Source: Phyllobacterium bourgognense
GTDB taxonomy: Bacteria; Pseudomonadota; Alphaproteobacteria; Rhizobiales; Rhizobiaceae
DNA: 64,000 nucleotides
Reading direction: 5' to 3'
NCBI RefSeq assembly: GCF_003337575.1
Contig: NZ_QPJM01000002.1
Coordinates: forward strand, 124,001-188,000
Below are positions 62,019 through 64,000 of this stretch, one piece after another. Both the position numbers and the translations under genes were made by a program. The notes below the pieces were generated by a model. That model was not told the origin of the DNA and did no database searches. It saw nothing but the letters and a program-made list of their open reading frames with translations. Positions within the stretch are counted from its first letter, which is position 1, and each line of letters opens with the position of its first letter.

Positions 62019-62645
62019 CTAATCGGGAGCCGCAGCCGAGGTCAAGGCGGGAACGAGATCACCATAACCCGTCAGGCGCCGTTCGTAGGCGAGGCCTAGA
62101 AAAGCTGCCGCTCGCTCGGCCTTCGCGCTCAACTTAGGATCATCAGTCTGCGCGATGTAGATCATCTTGGTGTAGTTGCCAAAATACATGTCGCGCAGTT
62201 CAGGGTGCCGATCCAGTCCCAGCGGTTTGACCATGAACGTTTCGAAATGGCGGGCGAGGAAATCTGTCATGAAAAACGACGTCATGTCGTCGTCCCACTG
62301 TGAGGAGAAGGCTTCATTGCCGACATAGAACGAAAAGCAATGCGGGCCGGCGATGCGTTCGACGCCATGTTTCTCACAGACACGGTCAAGCATGCCACCC
62401 GTACCGCAATCTGCATAGCCGACAAATATGCGTGTTATGCCTTCAGCTTTGGCTTTGACGATTGCGCGATCTACCGATGGCGCAATCTTATCCGGATAGT
62501 GATGATAAATCGCGGGGAGGCACTTTAGATCAATATGTTCGAGGCCAAATTGTTCGCGTATCGCGAGGATTTCGCGCGCAATCATCCCACAAGCAATGAC
62601 CCGCACGATCTCCGGTGACTTCGTCGACTTTCGGCTTGCATTCAT
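62019..62645 (-). CDS. DUF1638 protein of corrinoid methyltransferase loci
   Basis: 208 aa. VRVIACGMIAREILAIREQFGLEHIDLKCLPAIYHHYPDKI start with conserved Cys and His, RIFVGYADCGTGGMLD (Cys-Gly-Thr-Gly-Gly) and GPHCFSFYVG. DUF1638 genes regularly neighbour MttB-type methyltransferases and corrinoid proteins. No activity is known; Cys/His residues suggest a metal or corrinoid role. Between MtgC and the other corrinoid genes. Confidence 0.88.
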   Translation of the reverse strand: MNASRKSTKSPEIVRVIACGMIAREILAIREQFGLEHIDLKCLPAIYHHYPDKIAPSVDRAIVKAKAEGITRIFVGYADCGTGGMLDRVCEKHGVERIAGPHCFSFYVGNEAFSSQWDDDMTSFFMTDFLARHFETFMVKPLGLDRHPELRDMYFGNYTKMIYIAQTDDPKLSAKAERAAAFLGLAYERRLTGYGDLVPALTSAAAPD

Positions 62646-62715
62646 GGAACTGATCTTGCTCTATCGCGTTGTTCCAGCGTTGGATTTAATTCTAGCAGAA
62701 CGGGAGATACCGTCC

Positions 62716-62871
62716 ATGAAACTATCACATATCGCTCCGATTGCCGCTGTACTTGCAGTCGTCGCACTTGCCGGCTGTGCCAATACGATTCGCGGCATGG
62801 GTCAAGATACGGCCAATACGGTCAATGCGACCCAGAGCGCTGGTCATCGCGTGGCAAAGTCAGCCAATTAA
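62716..62871 (+). CDS. Entericidin A/B-like lipoprotein
   Basis: 51 aa from ATG 62716. KLSHIAPIAAVLAVVALAGC is a lipoprotein signal with lipobox LAGC; the mature part (ANTIRGMGQDTANTVNATQS start) is a short amphipathic helix as in entericidins (EcnA/EcnB), small outer-membrane lipoproteins linked to stress and stationary phase. Divergent from DUF1638. Confidence 0.85.
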   Translation: MKLSHIAPIAAVLAVVALAGCANTIRGMGQDTANTVNATQSAGHRVAKSAN

Positions 62872-62922
62872 TTAACGCTTAGGGCCGTCTGGGCCTCAGC
62901 CGTTTATTGATTTCTTGCTAAC

Positions 62923-62952
62923 AAAACGGTCGCATGCTCATGCGGCCGTTTT
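62923..62952. terminator. Bidirectional terminator
   Basis: AAAACGGTCGCATG pairs with CATGCGGCCGTTTT with a single mismatch; T-runs on both strands. It serves the entericidin-like gene (+) and the corrinoid protein gene (-). Confidence 0.85.
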
Positions 62953-62960
62953 GCATGCCA

Positions 62961-63659
62961 TCAAGCTCCCGAAAGCTGATTGTGTTTGCGTTTCATGTAG
63001 GCCTTGGCTGTCTCAACAGCAACCGCCGCATCGCGGCAATAGGCGTCCGCGCCGACGGCTTTGCCGAACTCTTCGTTGAGAGGTGCACCACCCACGAGCA
63101 CGATATAGTCGTCGCGGATGCCCTTTTCCTTCATCGTGTCGATAACGACTTTCATGTAGGGCATGGTGGTCGTGAGCAGTGCCGACATGCCAAGAATGTC
63201 GGGCTGATGTTCTTCTATTGCCGCCAGATACTTTTCGACCGGATTGTTGATACCAAGGTCGATGACATCGAAGCCAGCACCTTCCATCATCATACCGACC
63301 AGATTTTTGCCGATGTCATGAATGTCACCTTTGACGGTCCCGATGACGAGCTTGCCCTGCTTCGGTGCCCCGGTTGCAGCAAGGAGAGGGCGCAAGATGA
63401 ACATGCCGGCCTTCATCGCGTTGGCTGAGAGCAGTACTTCAGGTACGAAGAGAATGCCGTCCCGGAAGTCTTCGCCAACGATGCGCATGCCCTCGACCAA
63501 AGCTTCGGTCAGAACCTTGTAGGGCGCCCAACCGCGTTCAAGCAGAATATTGGTGCCTTCCTCGATTTCTTCCTTCAGGCCGTCATAAAGATCGTCATGC
63601 ATTTGCTCGACGAGTTCATCGTCAGAAAGCTCCGAAAGAATGATTTCATCATCGGCCAT
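62961..63659 (-). CDS. Methyltransferase corrinoid protein (MtgC/MttC-like)
   Basis: 232 aa from ATG 63659 (AAAGGAAG before; 63677 also in frame). Residues about 15-90: helical cap (LYDGLKEEIEEGTNILLERGW). Residues about 100-225: B12-binding Rossmann domain with GTVKGDIHDIGKNLVGMMMEG, where the His of DxHxxG is the lower ligand to cobalt, then IDLGINNPVEKYL and VLVGGAPLNEEFGKAVGADAY. It carries methyl between a substrate methyltransferase (not seen here) and MtgA at 58049, and is reactivated by the RACo-like protein. Confidence 0.95.
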   Translation of the reverse strand: MADDEIILSELSDDELVEQMHDDLYDGLKEEIEEGTNILLERGWAPYKVLTEALVEGMRIVGEDFRDGILFVPEVLLSANAMKAGMFILRPLLAATGAPKQGKLVIGTVKGDIHDIGKNLVGMMMEGAGFDVIDLGINNPVEKYLAAIEEHQPDILGMSALLTTTMPYMKVVIDTMKEKGIRDDYIVLVGGAPLNEEFGKAVGADAYCRDAAVAVETAKAYMKRKHNQLSGA

Positions 63660-63898
63660 TTTTATGCTTCCTTTCAAGCGTTATGCAATGTCACTAACAT
63701 AACTGGTGTTTCTTTAACATATCGGGCAAGTTGCTGAAAACGCATCGCTTAAATGCGACCTAGTAAATGACGAAAACGACCGGCTAGTGGTCCGATTCTA
63801 ACATTCGCTAGCAATCTCAAAGTCCTAGTGGAACTTTTGGATTTGACTTTGGCTTCAGAAGCTGATGGCCAAGGCGTGCGAATGTCAAATCCGCTTCA
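63660..63898. other. Region upstream of the corrinoid protein gene
   Basis: 239 bp. The first part should hold the leftward promoter; the rest is the palindromic element at 63784-63902. No gene is seen. Confidence 0.45.
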
Positions 63899-63902
63899 CT
63901 AG
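63784..63902. repeat. Imperfect inverted-repeat element
   Basis: CTAGTG at 63784 with ATTCTAACATTCGC, and CTAGTGGAACTTTTGGATTTGAC at 63825, both pair with the right arm GCGAATGTCAAATCCGCTTCACTAG (63878-63902). A short intergenic palindrome of a type common in rhizobia. Confidence 0.6.
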
Positions 63903-64000
63903 TTGTCTCCGATGCGCCACCCGGTGCCGCACACGGAAACGCTCTTGCCGGTGTCGCGTTTAGATTCGGACCTGCTCAAGAAGAAGTCTGCGCTTGTGAA
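63899..64000 (-). CDS. Possible 3' end of a CDS at the window edge
   Basis: On the minus strand a frame is open from the window edge for 33 codons to TAG at 63899-63901, ending VSVCGTGWRIGDN. A + frame from ATG 63912 is open to the edge as well, so I cannot decide between a leftward gene end, a rightward gene start, or neither. No family recognised; it does not look like MttB. Confidence 0.25.
   Translation of the reverse strand, partial: FTSADFFLSRSESKRDTGKSVSVCGTGWRIGDN

Overview
The window looks like the chromosome of a rhizobial alphaproteobacterium, most likely of the Phyllobacterium / Brucella-Ochrobactrum / Mesorhizobium sphere. The pointers are a fused secDF, a thiCOSG operon behind a TPP riboswitch, soxDAG, a corrinoid one-carbon cluster, HAD-UbiA and DprE1-like genes, DUF1638 and DUF1194 proteins, and several families of dispersed palindromic repeats. 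No species is claimed. I saw no rRNA, tRNA, CRISPR array, phage or transposase gene.

Left part (1-10.6 kb) is a catabolic locus. A truncated sulfatase and a GntR/FCD regulator run leftward. A rightward operon encodes a periplasmic sugar-binding protein, a double ABC ATPase, a permease made of two fused permeases, a short-chain dehydrogenase, a lambda-crystallin-type (L-gulonate 3-dehydrogenase-like) enzyme, a beta-keto acid cleavage enzyme (BKACE, DUF849) and two tandem SMP-30 lactonases. Together these suggest a sugar -> lactone -> aldonate -> 3-keto-aldonate -> retro-Claisen cleavage route. This is the best candidate here for an undescribed pathway.

10.6-31.5 kb is mostly housekeeping: a DUF1353 lipoprotein, a histidine phosphatase, a fatty acid desaturase, RidA, rpsU, an FMN reductase, the riboswitch-controlled thiCOSG operon (with a palindromic element between thiS and thiG), an Rrf2 regulator divergent from a sulfate ABC operon that lacks cysA, a hydrolase, a flippase-like membrane protein, a Kef-type antiporter, SecDF and a 2OG-Fe(II) oxygenase.

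31.6-39.3 kb carries purine catabolism (puuD-guaD), a DAO-type FAD oxidoreductase, and a leftward soxDAG operon with no soxB beside it. 40.2-47.8 kb holds a tight operon of HAD-UbiA, DprE1-like oxidase, small four-helix transporter, extended SDR epimerase and class III aminotransferase, facing a polytopic glycosyltransferase-like protein. It resembles polyprenyl-phosphate pentose synthesis and flipping, with an added amination step.

48-64 kb returns to methyl-group metabolism: a dimethylglycine-dehydrogenase-type enzyme, a GlxA-type AraC regulator, and a leftward corrinoid set (MtgC-like corrinoid protein, DUF1638, a small virulence-factor-family protein, MetF, MtgA-like methyltransferase, RACo-like activator). 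With soxDAG, this gives the window both an oxidative and a B12-dependent arm for stripping methyl groups from N-methylated amines such as glycine betaine and feeding them to tetrahydrofolate. The substrate-specific MttB/MtgB methyltransferase is not in the window. A DUF1127-like small gene, a LysR regulator, cutC, a ROK kinase, exoD, a DUF4893 protein and an entericidin-like lipoprotein lie in between.
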